DNA of 9,595 nt from Actinomycetes bacterium (GTDB lineage Bacteria > Actinomycetota > Acidimicrobiia > Acidimicrobiales > RAAP-2), in contig JAJYDR010000092.1 of assembly GCA_021777285.1 (NCBI GenBank), positions 1 through 9,595 of the forward strand, read 5' to 3'. A model generated the notes under the pieces. That model was not told the origin of the DNA. It saw only the letters and a list, made by a program, of their open reading frames with translations, and made no database searches. This document shows positions 6,774 through 9,595 of this stretch, one piece after another (the stretch's first letter is position 1; every line of letters begins with the position of its first letter). The position numbers were made by a program, and so were the translations under genes.

Positions 6774-6802
6774 TTGCGACGGGCGCGGTGGCGCGTTAGG
6801 GT
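6774..6802 (+). promoter_or_regulatory. Candidate promoter of the CBS-domain gene
   Basis: TTGCGA (6774-6779) and TAGGGT (6797-6802) are exactly 17 bases apart in the 97-base gap after glpX. The -35 matches the housekeeping consensus at 4 of 6 positions, and the -10 keeps the T-A-...-T positions. A transcript from here would carry a short leader of about 33 bases with the strong GAGGAGG ribosome binding site at 6831-6837. Confidence 0.5.
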
Positions 6803-6842
6803 CCGGCTACGAGGACAACTCGTGAGAACTGAGGAGGCCGGA

Positions 6843-7274
6843 GTGAACGTAGCCCACCTGCTGGCAACAAAGGGACGCGACGTCGCCACGATCAACCAGG
6901 AACGCTCCGTGCATGACGCGGTCGCGATGCTGAAGGAGCGGGGCATCGGCGCCTTGGTCGTCGTCGGAGGCACGGGGCCCCTGACCGGGATAGTCAGTGA
7001 GCGCGACGTCGTGCGCGCCTTCGCGCGCGAGGGCGCCGACGCCCTCGACCTTCGGGTCGCGGCGCTGATGAGCACGTCAGTGACCACCTGTGAGGAGTCG
7101 ACGACGGTCAACGAACTCATGACGACGATGACCGAGAAGCGGATCCGCCACGTGCCGGTCGTCCAGGGCGGCCTCCTCGTCGGGATCGTCTCGATCGGTG
7201 ACGTGGTGAAGGCCCGGGTGACCGAACTCGAGAACGAGAAGCGCGACCTCTTGGAGTACGTGAGCGCGCGCTGA
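6843..7274 (+). CDS. Stand-alone protein with a pair of CBS domains
   Basis: The protein is 143 residues and consists of one Bateman module. CBS 1 spans about 6-62 and ends in TGIVSERDVVR (48-58); CBS 2 spans about 74-128 and ends in VGIVSIGDVV (113-122). These two segments are the usual adenosine-nucleotide contacts (S/T-x-x-D), so AMP, ADP, ATP or a related ligand may bind. The C-terminal tail (128-143) is charged and helical. Related small CBS proteins include Hrp1 of Mycobacterium, but no specific function follows from that. GTG 6843 is chosen because GAGGAGG (6831-6837) sits 5 bases before it; the longer in-frame extension is Arg-rich and runs into the promoter. It follows glpX in the same direction with its own promoter. 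Confidence 0.9.
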   Translation: MNVAHLLATKGRDVATINQERSVHDAVAMLKERGIGALVVVGGTGPLTGIVSERDVVRAFAREGADALDLRVAALMSTSVTTCEESTTVNELMTTMTEKRIRHVPVVQGGLLVGIVSIGDVVKARVTELENEKRDLLEYVSAR

Positions 7275-7314
7275 CGTGTCGCCGTACGGGATACGGTGAT
7301 GAGCGAGGTGGGTC

Positions 7315-7662
7315 ATGCTTGCGACAATCACGCGGTCGACGTTGACGATTCGGGTGCTGCTGCTACACCTCACAATCGCGCGCGGTGGCACGATCGTCGG
7401 CGTCGTTGGATCGCTGCTCGTCGCGGTGGCACTCGTGGCGTCGGCCTGGGCAATCGGTCACGCCGTCGGCACACCCGAATGGGCGTTCCACACGATCGGA
7501 CGCTCCAAGTGGCGATGGGTGGTCGCGATGGTGGTCCTGCTGGCGGCGGGCGACGCGACCGCGATCGTGGTCACGCTCTACTACCTGACCCGAGTCCGTC
7601 CGCGGCTCAACGACGTGGTGGGCACTCGGGCCACCCCTCGCACGCAGCGCGACAAGCGCTGA
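7315..7662 (+). CDS. Small membrane protein with two transmembrane helices, function unknown
   Basis: This 115-residue protein has hydrophobic segments at about 24-48 and 66-92, with a short loop containing GTPEWAFHTIGRSKWRW between them and a basic C-terminal tail (93-115). The second half (short amphipathic stretch, Trp-rich entry, helix, then YYLTRVRP) recalls the PLDc_N type of short membrane domain, but the match is by eye and weak. No catalytic motif is visible. ATG 7315 has GAGGTG at 7305-7310, only 4 bases away. The N-terminal 20 residues are unusual for such a protein, so the true start could be different. It lies 40 bases after the CBS gene in the same direction, and 24 bases from the convergent end of atpC. 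Confidence 0.6.
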   Translation: MLATITRSTLTIRVLLLHLTIARGGTIVGVVGSLLVAVALVASAWAIGHAVGTPEWAFHTIGRSKWRWVVAMVVLLAAGDATAIVVTLYYLTRVRPRLNDVVGTRATPRTQRDKR

Positions 7663-7686
7663 CGGCGCGACGAAGCGAGTAGTCCC

Positions 7687-8118
7687 CTAGTTCGCCGCAG
7701 CGCGCAGGCGTAGCTCGGCGCGCTCCAGCGCGGCGTGCGCGAGCAGGTGCGCCGCGTGGTCCTCGGGGTCGCCCTTGGTCAGCGCCGCCAGTTCAGCCTC
7801 GGCCCGTTCTTTCGCCGCCTGGGCCCTCGGCACGTCGATATCGGTCGTGCGCTCCGCGACACCCGCGAGGACCGTCGCGCGCGTCACGCCTTCGACGTCG
7901 TCGGGACCGACCTGGAAGTAGCCACCGTGCACGGCGAAGGCGAACTCGCCCTCGTTGGTCTGGACACGCACGACGCCCGCCACGATGTCACCGACGGTCT
8001 CGGTGTGCTGGGGCAGGATCGTGAAGTCGCCGTCCGAGGAGCGCGCGATCAACGCGTTCGCCTCACCGCGCCACAACGCCGCTTCGGGCGTGACGATCTC
8101 AACCTTCAATGTGGCCAC
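7687..8118 (-). CDS. atpC: F1Fo ATP synthase epsilon subunit
   Basis: AtpC is the epsilon subunit of the F1 central stalk; it couples the gamma subunit to the c-ring and can restrain ATP hydrolysis. Seen in 143 residues: an N-terminal beta-sandwich (about 1-88) with VEIVTPEAALWRGEA (6-20), GDFTILPQHT (30-39) and AVHGGYFQVG (62-71), then a two-helix C-terminal domain (about 96-142) rich in Ala, Glu and Arg. It is slightly longer than the mycobacterial form (about 121), so the second helix is complete. The start is GTG at 8118, two bases after the atpD stop. It is the last gene of the atp operon here; no clear terminator hairpin is visible in the 24 bases before the convergent gene. Confidence 0.94.
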   Translation of the reverse strand: MATLKVEIVTPEAALWRGEANALIARSSDGDFTILPQHTETVGDIVAGVVRVQTNEGEFAFAVHGGYFQVGPDDVEGVTRATVLAGVAERTTDIDVPRAQAAKERAEAELAALTKGDPEDHAAHLLAHAALERAELRLRAAAN

Positions 8119-8120
8119 GA

Positions 8121-9595
<1,475 letters not shown>

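Overview
The window is GC-rich (about two-thirds by eye), densely coding, and uses GTG starts, 4-nt stop/start overlaps and TAnnnT-type -10 elements. Together with a mycobacterial-type MurA (Asp in place of the catalytic Cys) and an assimilatory APS-reductase-like CysH, this points to a high-GC Gram-positive bacterium of the Actinomycetota. A deep lineage such as Acidimicrobiia is a guess, not shown. Almost everything is chromosomal housekeeping. I see no insertion sequence, phage gene, CRISPR array, tRNA or rRNA, and no stretch over about 100 bases that lacks a gene.

Region 1 (1-2995) is a sulfate-assimilation locus. cysH ((P)APS reductase) runs leftward and cysD-cysN (ATP sulfurylase) run rightward from a 63-bp AT-rich divergent promoter region. 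CysD and CysN make APS; the CysCys motif in CysH and the absence of cysC in the window suggest that APS is reduced directly. CysH, however, lacks the fourth cysteine expected to hold its iron-sulfur cluster.

Region 2 (3012-5682) is a leftward operon murA - meaB - four-helix membrane protein, with the genes joined by ATGA and GTGA overlaps. MurA starts peptidoglycan synthesis and is predicted to be naturally insensitive to fosfomycin. MeaB is the G3E GTPase that guards adenosylcobalamin-dependent methylmalonyl-CoA mutase.

Region 3 (5756-7662) runs rightward, divergent from murA: glpX (class II fructose-1,6-bisphosphatase), a two-CBS-domain protein behind its own promoter, and a small two-helix membrane protein.

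Region 4 (7687-9595) is the end of a leftward F1Fo ATP synthase operon: the last codons of atpG, complete atpD and complete atpC. In actinobacteria, as I recall it, murA and cobalamin/methylmalonyl-CoA genes lie near the end of the atp operon, so regions 2-4 look like a rearranged version of that neighbourhood.

There is no obvious new multi-gene system. The points most worth a second look are the altered CysH cluster motif, the Asp-type MurA, the murA-meaB-membrane protein operon, and the AT-rich cysH/cysD regulatory island.
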